NCBI GenBank assembly: GCA_000783305.1
Contig: JROE01000007.1
Location: forward strand, 124,001-188,000
Direction of reading: 5' to 3'
Source: Sphingobacteriaceae bacterium DW12
GTDB taxonomy: Bacteria; Bacteroidota; Bacteroidia; Sphingobacteriales; Sphingobacteriaceae
DNA length: 64,000 bases
A program made the translations under genes and the position numbers. The notes beneath the pieces are model-generated. The model worked only from the letters and a program-made list of their open reading frames with translations. It made no database searches and was not told where the DNA came from. This document shows, piece after piece, positions 25,949 through 35,713 of this stretch (position 1 is its first letter; each line of letters opens with the position of its first letter).

Positions 25949-27316
25949 TTAGATGACTCTGTTGATATCCCATTGTTCTAAATAATCTGCCACTCTCCTT
26001 AAGAAAGTCCCGCCCAAAGCGCCATCAATAACACGATGGTCATACGACATGGACAAATACATGATGTGGCGTATTCCAATCATATCACCAAACTCGGTTT
26101 CGATGACAGCAGGCTTTTTAGTAATGGTACCCACTGCTATTATCGCAGCTTGGGGCTGATTGATAATAGGAGTTCCCATAATATTTCCAAATGCACCGAT
26201 ATTGGTGAAAGTAAAGGTACCACCCTGCGTGTCATCTGGTTTTAATTTGTTGGCACGCGCCCTTGTTGCCAGATCGTTGACCGATTTGCTGAGTCCCACT
26301 AAGCTAAGTTGGTCAGCATTTTTAATAACAGGTACAATCAGATTCCCAGTCGGTAAAGCTGCAGCCATCCCGATGTTGATATTTTTTCTTTTGATGATTT
26401 TAGAACCATCTACTGATACGTTGACCATGGGGAAGTCTTTCAATGCCTTGCTGATCGCCTCGATAAAAAGTGGGGTAAAAGTTATATTCTCGCCTTCTCT
26501 CTTCTTGTAAGCATCTTTCATTTTGTTACGCCAATTGACCATATTCGTCACATCGGCTTCAACAAATGAGCATACATGTGGAGAGGTTTGCACACTTTTT
26601 ACCATATGGTCAGCAATGAGTTTGCGCATGCGGTCCATTTCGATGATTTCATCTCCCGCTGAAGTAATGGTATGCGTTGGTTGGACACTTGCCTGTTCTG
26701 AAGACGTTGGTTTGGCTGCTATTGACACGTTGACCGTTGTCTCCGGAGAGGATGTCTTACGTTGTTGTAAGTAGTTAAGTACATCTTGTTTCGTCAATCT
26801 ACCATCATTCGCGGTGCCCGGGATACTATCTAATTCTTGTTGCGTGAGGCCCTCCTCATTAGCAATATTTCGTACCAATGGTGAGTAAAAGCGGATACTG
26901 TTGGATGCTATTGGCCTATTTTGCTGTGTAGATGTTTCTAATTGTGTTATTCCTGGAATATCCGTTTCTTGGATTTCTGCTGCAGGGCTTGTCGTTTCAG
27001 AAGTTTCATATTCTTCTTTCACTAAGGTTGGGGTAGCAGCAGCTTCCTGTATTTCTGTACTAGTGTTCGTTTCACCTTCAATCTCTAAAATTGCTATAAT
27101 ATCACCTACCTGCGCAACTTGTCCATCTTGAAACTTCTTCTCTTTAAGAACTCCTGCCACAGGTGATGGGACGTCCGAATCTACCTTATCTGTCGCAACC
27201 TCCACAATTGGTTCATCTTCACCGATCCAATCACCTGGTTCTTTTAACCACTTGGTGATAGTGGCTTCGGATACACTTTCTCCCATTTTGGGAAGAGTTA
27301 AATTATATAGTGCCAT
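25949..27316 (-). CDS. 2-oxo acid dehydrogenase E2 (dihydrolipoamide acyltransferase)
   Basis: E2 core of a 2-oxo acid dehydrogenase complex, by domain order most like the branched-chain type. It has a lipoyl domain (1-78, lipoyl-Lys44 in TDKVD), an Ala/Thr/Glu-rich linker, an E3/E1-binding domain (about 143-185, FYSPLVRNIANEEGL), a second linker, and the CoA-dependent acyltransferase core ending in SYDHRVIDG (catalytic His). Length 455 aa. It is last in the lptD-cinA-E2 direction; E1 and E3 genes are not here. Pyruvate or 2-oxoglutarate specificity cannot be excluded. Confidence 0.9.
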   Translation of the reverse strand: MALYNLTLPKMGESVSEATITKWLKEPGDWIGEDEPIVEVATDKVDSDVPSPVAGVLKEKKFQDGQVAQVGDIIAILEIEGETNTSTEIQEAAATPTLVKEEYETSETTSPAAEIQETDIPGITQLETSTQQNRPIASNSIRFYSPLVRNIANEEGLTQQELDSIPGTANDGRLTKQDVLNYLQQRKTSSPETTVNVSIAAKPTSSEQASVQPTHTITSAGDEIIEMDRMRKLIADHMVKSVQTSPHVCSFVEADVTNMVNWRNKMKDAYKKREGENITFTPLFIEAISKALKDFPMVNVSVDGSKIIKRKNINIGMAAALPTGNLIVPVIKNADQLSLVGLSKSVNDLATRARANKLKPDDTQGGTFTFTNIGAFGNIMGTPIINQPQAAIIAVGTITKKPAVIETEFGDMIGIRHIMYLSMSYDHRVIDGALGGTFLRRVADYLEQWDINRVI

Positions 27317-27377
27317 TTGTATTATTCGTTGTCAAACTACTAAGTTAATTATTTATTGCGTTAGTTCTAGTAAACAG

Positions 27378-27416
27378 AATAAAATATTGAAATATTGAAA
27401 TTTTCAATATTTTATT
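27378..27416 (-). terminator. A/T-rich inverted repeat after cinA
   Basis: AATAAAATATTGA/TCAATATTTTATT (27378-27390 and 27404-27416), 13 bp perfect, with an internal repeated AATATTGAAA. It begins at the cinA stop codon. Low G/C makes it a weak terminator. Confidence 0.4.
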
Positions 27417-28671
27417 TCACACTAAAGTTGTTTTCCTGTTTAAATAGATTCCAGAGCAAAATGTATGCCTGAGCAGTTGCCAACTCTATATTCACTTGTC
27501 TATTGGTGGTGAATAAGAATTTTTTACTGATGATGTGTCCCTTACCTGCTACCGCAATCCATACCGTACCTACCGGTTTTTCAGTAGTTCCGCCATCAGG
27601 ACCAGCTATGCCGCTAGTAGCAATAGCATAATCTGTTCCGAGACTTTGCTTCAGACCCTTCACCATTTCGATGACAGTTTGTTCGCTGACTGCCCCAAAA
27701 GCTTGCAAGGTCGATTCCTGAACATTTAACAATTGTTTTTTCAGCACGTTGGAATATGGGATTATCCCACCCTTATACATTTTGCTACAACCGGGGATGG
27801 CAGTAAGTTGTGCTGCCAGAAAACCTCCAGTACAACTTTCAGCAGTAGATAAGCTGAGTCCTTTCTGTACGAATTGTTGAATGATTACCTCTTCGATACT
27901 CAAGTCTTCTATGGCTATGACGTAAGGAAGTATACGATCCACGATAGCTGATGCTATGTGAGCAGTCTCCTTTTGTAGTTGTGGTAGATGTTCTCCCAAG
28001 GCGGTGAGCCTCAGCCTCACTGAGCCATATTTGGGTAAATAGGCAAGTTTTATATAGGAAGGGAGTTTATCTTCAATATCTGCGATTTTATCTGCCAGAA
28101 AAGACTCTCCTATACCTGCAGTAATGATATTTTGTGTCCAGATGGTAGCTGATTTGTATAAAGATGACAGTTTAGGTAGCACACGTTGGGTAATCAAAAA
28201 TTTCATTTCGAATGGTACACCCGGGATAAATATATAGTGTGTGCCCTGATGGTGCACCCACATTCCTGGAGCGGTACCCACATCATTGAACAAGACTTCG
28301 CAGTTAGCAAGTATATCCGCCTGCTGCTCGTTGATGGGGAGCATCTCCAAAGATCGTTGCTCAAAAAAAGACCTCACATGACCAAGTACTACTTCGTCAC
28401 GCATTAATTCTGTGCCAAAAAAACTGGCTGCTGTCTTTTTGGTAATGTCGTCTTTTGTGGGACCCAATCCCCCTGTTACGATAACAATATCTGCTCGCTG
28501 TGAAGCCGAGCCCAAGGTGGTCAATATCGCCTCTTGATTGTCAGATATCGATGTCATCTGTATCACAGAGATATGAATGTCTTTGAGCTGTTTGGCTATC
28601 CACGCCGAATTGGTGTCGATAATCTGTCCGATTAAGATTTCGTCACCGATGGTAATGATTTCTGCCGTCAT
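27412..28671 (-). CDS. cinA: CinA-like protein (nicotinamide-nucleotide amidohydrolase)
   Basis: Two-domain CinA. The N-terminal molybdopterin-binding-fold domain (1-170) starts with EIITIGDEILIGQIIDTNS and carries GGLGPTKDDIT; it hydrolyses ADP-ribose in other species. The C-terminal PncC domain (about 258-412) contains STAESCTGGFLAAQLT and IATSGIAGPDGGT and deamidates NMN to NaMN in pyridine-nucleotide salvage. At 419 aa it is full length. It lies 39 bp downstream of lptD and 95 bp upstream of E2 on the same strand. Confidence 0.94.
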   Translation of the reverse strand: MTAEIITIGDEILIGQIIDTNSAWIAKQLKDIHISVIQMTSISDNQEAILTTLGSASQRADIVIVTGGLGPTKDDITKKTAASFFGTELMRDEVVLGHVRSFFEQRSLEMLPINEQQADILANCEVLFNDVGTAPGMWVHHQGTHYIFIPGVPFEMKFLITQRVLPKLSSLYKSATIWTQNIITAGIGESFLADKIADIEDKLPSYIKLAYLPKYGSVRLRLTALGEHLPQLQKETAHIASAIVDRILPYVIAIEDLSIEEVIIQQFVQKGLSLSTAESCTGGFLAAQLTAIPGCSKMYKGGIIPYSNVLKKQLLNVQESTLQAFGAVSEQTVIEMVKGLKQSLGTDYAIATSGIAGPDGGTTEKPVGTVWIAVAGKGHIISKKFLFTTNRQVNIELATAQAYILLWNLFKQENNFSVK

Positions 28672-28710
28672 TGATTTAGATATTTAGATTCAGCAGTAGC
28701 CTAGCCCGTA

Positions 28711-31347
28711 TTAATATCTGCTGAAGCTACTGTTGCGTTTGGATAATTTCAGATCTTGTAAAACAGATGCTTTGGCCCGGATAGTGATGTTGTAGCTTTT
28801 GTACTGTCCGAAGGGAACCCATCCCACAGACATATCCCAGCAGTGTAAATCTCTGTAAATTTGGAATTGCGTCATGGAAAGTTGTTTGGCCTTAAGGTCA
28901 TAGCCTGAGTTAAATTGTACCTTCCATTTAGGGGTAACGTTAAAGTCTCCGTGTACATTGACTGTCGCGGTGATGTTGGATTCTAGGCCTGGTTTGCTAT
29001 ATTGAAAACTAAAAGATCCAGCAAGATTCCACGGAATATTAAAATCGACGAATGCATTGGGATTGGAGCTGATTCTAGATAGTGCCTCGGCCTGTTCCGG
29101 TGTCATGTTAGGTGCCGTATTTCGGAGCGAATCGATATTTTGATTACGACTCTTGGAAGCGTTGGGATTAAAACTATAGTCGAATGAGAATCCAAAATTG
29201 GTCAGTCGCGCCAATTTACCATCTTTAAGAGCATAGCGATCTATCTTTTGGCCGAATCTATCCATGCTGTAAGGGTCTAAGGATCCATTGAAGTTAATAT
29301 TCACTTTTTCGTTAAATAAAGCGGTCCGTCCTGAAAATCCTATGGGTGAAAGTTTTAAGGAGTCAGCTACGAAGTTGTAATTCCCACTAAAAGTCAATCC
29401 CTGTAAAATAGGTATTTTTTTAATCCCGTTATTGGCTGTATCTGTCTTGCTTAATATTTTAGCTTCAAGATTATTATCTACTGAAAAACCTATACCCATG
29501 GATCTGCCAGATCCAGGTCCTCCGAAAATTCCGTTCTGAAAGATGGAATAACGATCTGTTCTACCGGTAGATAAATTGGTGTAGTCTCTGTAGAAACCAA
29601 AAGACGGGTCTGAAAAATCAGGCCGATAATTGAGGTTGATAGAGGGAGTGACCACATGACGAATGGCTTCAATCTTTCCTATTTTTGGATACAGACCGTA
29701 TACCTTGGTCGAGAGTCCTGTCGAGAAAGAATAGTCGTATGCGCGGTTGAATCCCTGTACAGTATCTACCATCTCTTTATATCCGCCCGGTTCATTGAGA
29801 TTGAATTTACGAATACTTTGCAAGTACCACCGTTCGGTATAATTAACACTTGTGTTGAATTGAAAATGCTTAAATGCATTTAAGGAAAGACTTATTGGGA
29901 TGGAGTGTTGGAATCCGTTCGTGAATTTCTTCAAGCCTTCTTTAGTGAAAAGTATGGAATCTCCAGCTGTTATAGAATTACGTCCCTGTAAGCTGTATCC
30001 TACATTAATACGTTGATACCATTTTTGCTCGCCTACCCTTTGTTTACTGTCGAAGGGGTTGAATGAAGCTACGTTCAAACTGAAGGAAGGTAATTCTAAA
30101 GAAACTTGTCCTGTGGCCATATCCTGTCTATGGCTTAGACTGGATGTAAAGTTTACTTTACCATCCGCAAATACTTTTCCATAACTAATGGACGAAGACA
30201 TGTTATTACGTGTCAAATCTTGGTAGCTATTGGTCGTATTTACACCTGTCCTTCTGAAATAGGAGCTCGTACCGAAATTTACGGATGCACTGAAAGAGGT
30301 CCCTGGATTGGCTTCTTGACGCTGTGTATGATTCCAAGTGACATTGAAATCCTTATTGGAACCGTAATCATCTGTTCCTTCTACACCTGTTTTTGTAGAT
30401 GCATAACGGATATTAAATCCTCCGTTGTATTTGTAATTTACTTTGTATTGTGTGTTGACCGAGGCTTCCCACGAACCTTTCGAGTAAAGAGTTCCTCGTA
30501 TTTCACTATCCCAATAGTCATTGAATGCTAAATACCAACCCGCGTCACGTATGGCAAATCCTCGCGTAGCATCTTCACCAAACGAAGGGAAGAGAAAGCC
30601 TGATGAACGTTTGTTTGGCTTCGGGAAAAAGCCGAAAGGGATGGCGACAAATTTGACGGGTATATTTTCTACCACCAAGTAGGTAGGACCTGCGATGATT
30701 TGATTCTTAGTAACTATACCTTTTGAAATCTGAAGTCCAAAATGGGTGTGAGGGTAGGGGAGGTCACAGGTACTGTAGAGTCCTTGATATATGGACATCT
30801 CGTCATACATGTTTTTACGGACAATCTTGGCTTGTATATACCCCCCATCGACCTCTGTCATGATACCAAAAGTATTACCCTCCATAGTCTTGTAGTTGTA
30901 GGTAAGGGAGTCTACAGATTTTGGTGTCTCATTTGGAAAAAGAACGACCGGGCGACCTACATATTTGCCGTTATGATCAATGACGCCACTAGCAAATAGT
31001 TCGTTGGTATTACGGTTCAATCGGATATAATCTGCAGAAAGTTCAAAATCCTGATACTTCACTTTCGCTCCTTTGTACAAGTGGGTAATGTTTTTATCAA
31101 CCTGTGTATACTGACTGTCTACGGCAACAATACTCACCATGGCTTGGAGGCCATCTTTATCTTTAACAATGACAGAGTCACGTATACTATCTTGTTGCAC
31201 TACTTTTGTGCTGTCCGAAAGGGTCTTGGAAGTGTCTTGGGCGTTCGGAATCACAGTTTTTGAAGGAGTGACTTCTTGTGCATTCACTAAGGAAAAGCAC
31301 ATGATGAGAAGTAATAAATATGTTAAAAAGTCCGTTAACGCCTTCAA
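28711..31347 (-). CDS. lptD: LPS assembly outer-membrane protein LptD (Bacteroidota type)
   Basis: Inserts lipopolysaccharide into the outer leaflet of the outer membrane. After a signal peptide (about 1-23) and a Ser/Thr/Asp-rich linker comes an OstA/LptA-like beta-jellyroll (about 70-200, YKGAKVKYQDFELSADYIRL), then the long barrel starting around VKFVAIPFGFFPKPNKRSSG. Length 878 aa fits the group. The only start preserving the signal peptide is TTG at 31347; the first in-frame ATG would cut into the signal. Divergent from the amidase gene. LptE is not seen nearby. Confidence 0.9.
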   Translation of the reverse strand: MKALTDFLTYLLLLIMCFSLVNAQEVTPSKTVIPNAQDTSKTLSDSTKVVQQDSIRDSVIVKDKDGLQAMVSIVAVDSQYTQVDKNITHLYKGAKVKYQDFELSADYIRLNRNTNELFASGVIDHNGKYVGRPVVLFPNETPKSVDSLTYNYKTMEGNTFGIMTEVDGGYIQAKIVRKNMYDEMSIYQGLYSTCDLPYPHTHFGLQISKGIVTKNQIIAGPTYLVVENIPVKFVAIPFGFFPKPNKRSSGFLFPSFGEDATRGFAIRDAGWYLAFNDYWDSEIRGTLYSKGSWEASVNTQYKVNYKYNGGFNIRYASTKTGVEGTDDYGSNKDFNVTWNHTQRQEANPGTSFSASVNFGTSSYFRRTGVNTTNSYQDLTRNNMSSSISYGKVFADGKVNFTSSLSHRQDMATGQVSLELPSFSLNVASFNPFDSKQRVGEQKWYQRINVGYSLQGRNSITAGDSILFTKEGLKKFTNGFQHSIPISLSLNAFKHFQFNTSVNYTERWYLQSIRKFNLNEPGGYKEMVDTVQGFNRAYDYSFSTGLSTKVYGLYPKIGKIEAIRHVVTPSINLNYRPDFSDPSFGFYRDYTNLSTGRTDRYSIFQNGIFGGPGSGRSMGIGFSVDNNLEAKILSKTDTANNGIKKIPILQGLTFSGNYNFVADSLKLSPIGFSGRTALFNEKVNINFNGSLDPYSMDRFGQKIDRYALKDGKLARLTNFGFSFDYSFNPNASKSRNQNIDSLRNTAPNMTPEQAEALSRISSNPNAFVDFNIPWNLAGSFSFQYSKPGLESNITATVNVHGDFNVTPKWKVQFNSGYDLKAKQLSMTQFQIYRDLHCWDMSVGWVPFGQYKSYNITIRAKASVLQDLKLSKRNSSFSRY

Positions 31348-31394
31348 AATTGATAATGAATATTATTTTTGTGATAAAGATAAACTCTTGGCTG

Positions 31395-31402
31395 CAAAAT
31401 TA
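31395..31402 (-). promoter_or_regulatory. -7 box of lptD
   Basis: Minus-strand TAATTTTG (31402-31395) matches TAnnTTTG and lies 47 bp before the TTG start codon of lptD. Confidence 0.35.
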
Positions 31403-31458
31403 GTCAAAAAAGATGTAGAAAAAACAGCTGATTTAATGTTAAATAATGCTAAATGGTT

Positions 31459-31466
31459 TATTTTTG
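31459..31466 (+). promoter_or_regulatory. -7 box of the amidase gene
   Basis: TATTTTTG matches TAnnTTTG, 54 bp before the ATG at 31521. The lptD and amidase promoters lie back to back in a 173-bp gap. Confidence 0.4.
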
Positions 31467-31520
31467 CGTTTTAATCAAAAGAGCTCATCTTGAGTTCGTT
31501 TAAATAAGATAAGATATCAC

Positions 31521-32375
31521 ATGGAAATAAAAATGATTCTAACAAAATCTAAGCTCATCACATTCTCTTTACTAGTCACTATTTCTCTCCTCCCTTTTTT
31601 TGGTCAAGCACAGAGTCAGTCCGCATATAGAGTTAAAACCATTGTCATCGATGCGGGACACGGAGGGCATGACTCGGGAGCTAAAGGGCATCAGACATTG
31701 GAAAAGCACTTGGCACTACAGGTGGCTTTGAAGCTGGGAAAACTTATAGAAGCCGAGCTACCCGGAGTGAAGGTGTTATACACCCGTAAAACAGATGAAT
31801 TCGTGGAACTTTATAAGCGTATTTACTACGCAAATGATAACCATGCAGACCTTTTTATCTCTATCCATTGTAACTCTGGAGGCGTTAGTCGAGTGACCTC
31901 GCGTAATAAGAAAGGAAAGCGTGTCACCTCTTCAGTACTCAATACCTCTGCCAAAGGTACAGAAACGTTGGTTTCAGGATATGGGCGCTTAGGAGAGCAA
32001 GATGCCGCCATACGGGAGAACGCATCCCTATTATTAGAATCCAACTATAAGGACAACTATCAAGGATTTGACCCCAAAGATCCAGAGAGTTACATTGTGT
32101 TTTCTCTAATGAAAAATCAGTTCCGTGATCAAAGTATCAAGTTGGCCTCATATATGCAAAATGAATATGTGAAATCTGGGCGTACCAATAGAGGCGTTTG
32201 GGAGAAAAGTTTGGCGGTACTTGCTCGTGCCGGTATGCCAGCTGTCCTAACGGAGATTGGGTTCATCAGTAATCCGGCCGAGGAAGAGTTTATGATGACT
32301 GATGCAGGGCAGAATGAAATCACTCAGAATCTGTTGAATGCAATAAAAACCTTCAAAAGAAGTGTCGAACGGTAA
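31521..32375 (+). CDS. N-acetylmuramoyl-L-alanine amidase (Amidase_3)
   Basis: Zinc amidase that cuts the bond between MurNAc and the stem peptide during cell separation. An export signal (about 1-30, ending FFGQAQ) is followed by VIDAGHGGHDSGAKG (zinc His), the zinc Glu near EKHLALQ, SIHCNSGG (zinc His), and the catalytic TEIGFISNPAEE. The 284-aa protein has no LysM or AMIN module. The start could be ATG 31521 or ATG 31533. It precedes the MCE gene by 68 bp on the same strand. Confidence 0.93.
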   Translation: MEIKMILTKSKLITFSLLVTISLLPFFGQAQSQSAYRVKTIVIDAGHGGHDSGAKGHQTLEKHLALQVALKLGKLIEAELPGVKVLYTRKTDEFVELYKRIYYANDNHADLFISIHCNSGGVSRVTSRNKKGKRVTSSVLNTSAKGTETLVSGYGRLGEQDAAIRENASLLLESNYKDNYQGFDPKDPESYIVFSLMKNQFRDQSIKLASYMQNEYVKSGRTNRGVWEKSLAVLARAGMPAVLTEIGFISNPAEEEFMMTDAGQNEITQNLLNAIKTFKRSVER

Positions 32376-32420
32376 ACAATTCCTATATTAGAGTGTTGTT
32401 TAGAGTAGTTTTGATTTCTT

Positions 32421-32428
32421 TAAGTTTG
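32421..32428 (+). promoter_or_regulatory. -7 box before the MCE gene
   Basis: TAAGTTTG fits TAnnTTTG exactly and lies 15 bp before the TTG start at 32444, giving a possible separate short-leader transcript for the MCE gene. Confidence 0.35.
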
Positions 32429-32443
32429 TAATAAGATACGATT

Positions 32444-33391
32444 TTGAAAATAGCGAATGAAACCAAGGTAGGGGCATTGACCGTCGTTGCCATAGCATTA
32501 TTATTTATAGGCTACAGTTTTTTAAAGGGAAATGATGTCTTTAGCAGCGAAAATTCTTTTTATACCGTTTATGGAAACGTTGACGGATTGGCTGTGTCTA
32601 AACCTGTGACGGTCAATGGATACCAAATAGGTCGAGTCTCCAAAATGACCTTGATGACAGATGGTCAAATCAGGACAGAGTTTAAAATTAAAAAAGAATA
32701 TGAAATCCCCTCGAATACCGTCGCTCGTATTATGAGCGCGGATTTATTGGGAAGTAAGATTATTGTTTTTGATTTAGGTAATAGTACGACGATGGCCAAA
32801 GATGGAGACCCTCTCACATCTGATGTTCAACAAAATCTCATGGAGAAGGTAGAACCCCTTCAAAAGAAAGTTGAAAATATAGCATCACGCCTTGATTCTG
32901 TATTATTTGCCGTAAATTCAATTTTAAACAAAGACTTTCAAAAGGATCTTCAAAAGAGTATGCACAGTGTGTCAGTATCGATGAAGAATATAGAAGGCAT
33001 TACAGGTGAAGTCAATAATCTCCTCGGTACCGAGCGTGTACGATTGAGTCGTATCATGGCCAATCTGGAATCCATAACGACCAATTTTAAGACCAATGGT
33101 AAGAAGCTTGATCAGGTTATGAACAATCTCGATGCTATGTCTGACCAGCTGGCTAAAACGGAGTTTAAAGCAACTGTTGACAACGCGAATAAAGCCATAC
33201 AAGATGTGCAATCCATTACAGATAAAATTAATTCAGGAAAAGGGTCAATTGGTTTATTGATCAATGATGATGAACTCTATAATAACCTTAACAACGCTTC
33301 CCGTGATTTGGATCATTTGATTAAGGATGTAAAAGAAAGACCAAGTCGATACATTCGGCTGTCAATTTTTGGCAAGAAAGACACCAAATAG
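32444..33391 (+). CDS. mlaD: MCE-domain protein, MlaD-like
   Basis: Periplasmic lipid-binding component of an Mla-type phospholipid transport system. It has an N-terminal membrane helix (about 10-28, ALTVVAIALLFIGYSFLKG), one MCE domain (about 36-110, FYTVYGNVDGLAVSKPVTVNGYQIG) and a long helical, probably coiled-coil tail (125-300). The 315-aa length is typical of Bacteroidota MlaD. The start codon is TTG at 32444; there is no in-frame ATG or GTG nearby that keeps the membrane helix. MlaE/MlaF homologues are not in the window. Confidence 0.9.
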   Translation: MKIANETKVGALTVVAIALLFIGYSFLKGNDVFSSENSFYTVYGNVDGLAVSKPVTVNGYQIGRVSKMTLMTDGQIRTEFKIKKEYEIPSNTVARIMSADLLGSKIIVFDLGNSTTMAKDGDPLTSDVQQNLMEKVEPLQKKVENIASRLDSVLFAVNSILNKDFQKDLQKSMHSVSVSMKNIEGITGEVNNLLGTERVRLSRIMANLESITTNFKTNGKKLDQVMNNLDAMSDQLAKTEFKATVDNANKAIQDVQSITDKINSGKGSIGLLINDDELYNNLNNASRDLDHLIKDVKERPSRYIRLSIFGKKDTK

Positions 33392-33401
33392 GCAACTTTA
33401 A

Positions 33402-33453
33402 TATAACAACAGAAAGGGGATATGAAATTTCACGTCCCCTTTCTGTTGTTATA
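33402..33453. terminator. Bidirectional palindromic terminator including the S9 peptidase stop
   Basis: Perfect 19-bp arms (33402-33420 and 33435-33453) with a 14-nt loop. The right arm contains the S9 peptidase stop (33449-33451). Core AGAAAGGGGA pairs with TCCCCTTTCT. Confidence 0.8.
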
Positions 33454-35548
33454 AGGTTTCCTTCAGCCAGCCAAAGAATTCCCTCTGCCATACTTGGGCG
33501 TTGTGACCTGAGAGAACCCAATGATTTTCGTCAGGCAGATAGACCAGTCTGCTTTTGATTTTTTTGAGTTGAGCTAGTTGAAAAGCTGCCAATCCCTGTC
33601 CAATTGGTACACGATAATCTTTTCCTCCTTGAAAGATAAGGATTGGAGTATGCCATTTGTCAGCATATTCAATCGGGTTGAATTCATAATAGGTCTTCGC
33701 GTTATTCTTGTCCCAAAATGGACCTCCCAGATCGTGGTTGGCAAAAAATAGTTCTTCCGTTGTACCGTACCAACTACGCATATCAAATAGTCCATTGTGA
33801 GCGATAAAGGATTTAAACCTATTCTCATGTACACCCGCTAGCATGTAGACCGAGTAGCCTCCATAGCTTGCCCCGATTGCTGCCCTTCTACTTGTATCCA
33901 CATAGTGCTCTTTTGATATGTCGTCGATAGCTGCTAGGTAATCTCGGATAGGCTGACCACCCCAATCCTTTGAGATATCTTCATTCCATTTAACTCCCCA
34001 CCCAGGCATTCCTCGACGATTGGGAGCGATGACGATGTACCCTTGTGAAGCAATTAATTGTAAGTTCCAGCGAAACGAATAGAATTGGGTCAATGCTGAC
34101 TGAGGCCCACCTTCACAATACAAGATAGTCGGGTACTTTTTTGTCGCATCAAAATTTGGAGGATAGATTACCCAAGAAAAGAGGTCGGCTCCGTCAGACG
34201 TTTTGGTGACTCTGGATACCACCTCATTTTCATAAATACCACTATATAAATCATTATTTACTTTGGTGATGGGACTTAATGTTTTTTTGTTGAGGTCGAA
34301 GCGGTACACCTCGGGTGCGTGTGTCAATTTAGTAGAGGTGACGACCAATGCATTATCTACCATTCCTACAATCCCTGTGATGTCAAATTGACCTGTGCTT
34401 AGTTGTGTGATAGTGGGAAGCGATTTGTTTTTCAAGTTTGTAGGGATAGTCAACTCGAAAAGCTGCACAGTTCCTTTCGTTGGAGCTGTAAAGTAGATTC
34501 GACGATTGTCTGTGCTCCAAATAAAAGAGTTGACCGTGCCATCCCAATGCGCAGTGAGATTCAAGCGAATAGCACTCGCTTTATCAAATAAGATAATATC
34601 GTTCTTATCTGCCTCATAGCCATCTGTCTTCATACTTAGCCAAGTTAGTTTCGAGCCATTCGGACTGTAGGTCGGTGAGGTGTCGTAGCCATTCATGCCC
34701 TCCGTCAGATTGATTGTCCGTTTGCTGGTTAGGTCATATCTATAAATATCGGTATTGGTACTTATGGCATAGTCTGTCCCAAATTTCTTCTTAGCAACGT
34801 ATAGGACCGATTTGCTGTCAGGGGACCAGGTAAAGTCCTCCGCTCCTCCAAATGGCATTTGCGGGCTATAGAATGGTTCATCCTGTAGTAAATCAATAGG
34901 TTGTCCAATAACGCCATCTGAATAAGAGGCTACAAATGGATGGTTGAACTTCCCATTATTGAAAGTATCCCAATGGCGGTAGTCCAAGTTGTCATAAATA
35001 TAGACATCGGATTTTGGTAGGTCAGGGTGACGGTCAGGACTGTGGTATTTTTTGATTAGAACTGGTTGGCTGAAAAGGATAAACCTGCCGTCAGGCGACA
35101 ATTTTACATTTTCCAGGTCAGTGTTTCCTTTTGTCAATTGTACAGCTGAGTTACCGTTAATGTTTCTTTTCCATAGCTGTCCTTTCAGTAAATAGATGAT
35201 ATCTCCGTTGTTGGCAATGTGTACTACTGACTCACCACCTTTTTCTGTAGAGAATGGGGTAGGGAGGCCTCCAGCGACAGGGACGGTAAAGAGATTTTTT
35301 TCGGAAGCGTTGCTTTCCAAATCGTATTGCGAAACTGCGTAGATTAAAGATTTGCCGTCAGTTGTGAGCCCCTCTGCAGACACGCGTCCTAGTTTCCACA
35401 GCATCTCGGGGGAAAGTGGTGCCGAGTTGGATTGATTCGCCATGCGATGATCGATTAAAGATTTGTTTATCATTTTCTCGGGAGCCCGTTGAGCTACCGC
35501 GAACGCTGAAATCGAAACCATAGCGATGGCTAATATTTCTTTCTTCAT
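33449..35548 (-). CDS. S9 family peptidase (acylaminoacyl-/dipeptidyl-peptidase-like)
   Basis: Exported serine peptidase of the prolyl oligopeptidase class. Start chosen at ATG 35548, giving 699 aa with signal peptide MKKEILAIAMVSISAFAVAQ; the frame is open to 35605 but that adds no family sequence. An N-terminal WD40-like beta-propeller (about 40-390, with repeated SPDG/SPDS/SPNG turns) precedes the alpha/beta hydrolase domain with GASYGGYS (Ser about 559) and the C-terminal DENHW (His about 676). Acts in peptide degradation in the periplasm. Monocistronic. Confidence 0.92.
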   Translation of the reverse strand: MKKEILAIAMVSISAFAVAQRAPEKMINKSLIDHRMANQSNSAPLSPEMLWKLGRVSAEGLTTDGKSLIYAVSQYDLESNASEKNLFTVPVAGGLPTPFSTEKGGESVVHIANNGDIIYLLKGQLWKRNINGNSAVQLTKGNTDLENVKLSPDGRFILFSQPVLIKKYHSPDRHPDLPKSDVYIYDNLDYRHWDTFNNGKFNHPFVASYSDGVIGQPIDLLQDEPFYSPQMPFGGAEDFTWSPDSKSVLYVAKKKFGTDYAISTNTDIYRYDLTSKRTINLTEGMNGYDTSPTYSPNGSKLTWLSMKTDGYEADKNDIILFDKASAIRLNLTAHWDGTVNSFIWSTDNRRIYFTAPTKGTVQLFELTIPTNLKNKSLPTITQLSTGQFDITGIVGMVDNALVVTSTKLTHAPEVYRFDLNKKTLSPITKVNNDLYSGIYENEVVSRVTKTSDGADLFSWVIYPPNFDATKKYPTILYCEGGPQSALTQFYSFRWNLQLIASQGYIVIAPNRRGMPGWGVKWNEDISKDWGGQPIRDYLAAIDDISKEHYVDTSRRAAIGASYGGYSVYMLAGVHENRFKSFIAHNGLFDMRSWYGTTEELFFANHDLGGPFWDKNNAKTYYEFNPIEYADKWHTPILIFQGGKDYRVPIGQGLAAFQLAQLKKIKSRLVYLPDENHWVLSGHNAQVWQREFFGWLKETL

Positions 35549-35685
35549 AAATGTTGAATATGCGTAATCCTGCAAGTTACTAAAAGCCTTTAAAAACAGG
35601 AACAAATCTCCTTATTTATGCAAGAATAGTATCCATATGGATGTGATATATAATCGGATGAAATACATGAAGGAAGTATCTTAAT

Positions 35686-35707
35686 GGGGCTTCTTTGAAG
35701 AAGCCCC
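35686..35707 (-). terminator. Hairpin after creD
   Basis: Stem GGGGCTTCT/AGAAGCCCC (35686-35694 and 35699-35707) with a 4-nt loop, 6 bp past the creD stop. The T tract is weak. Confidence 0.55.
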
Positions 35708-35713
35708 AAGTTG

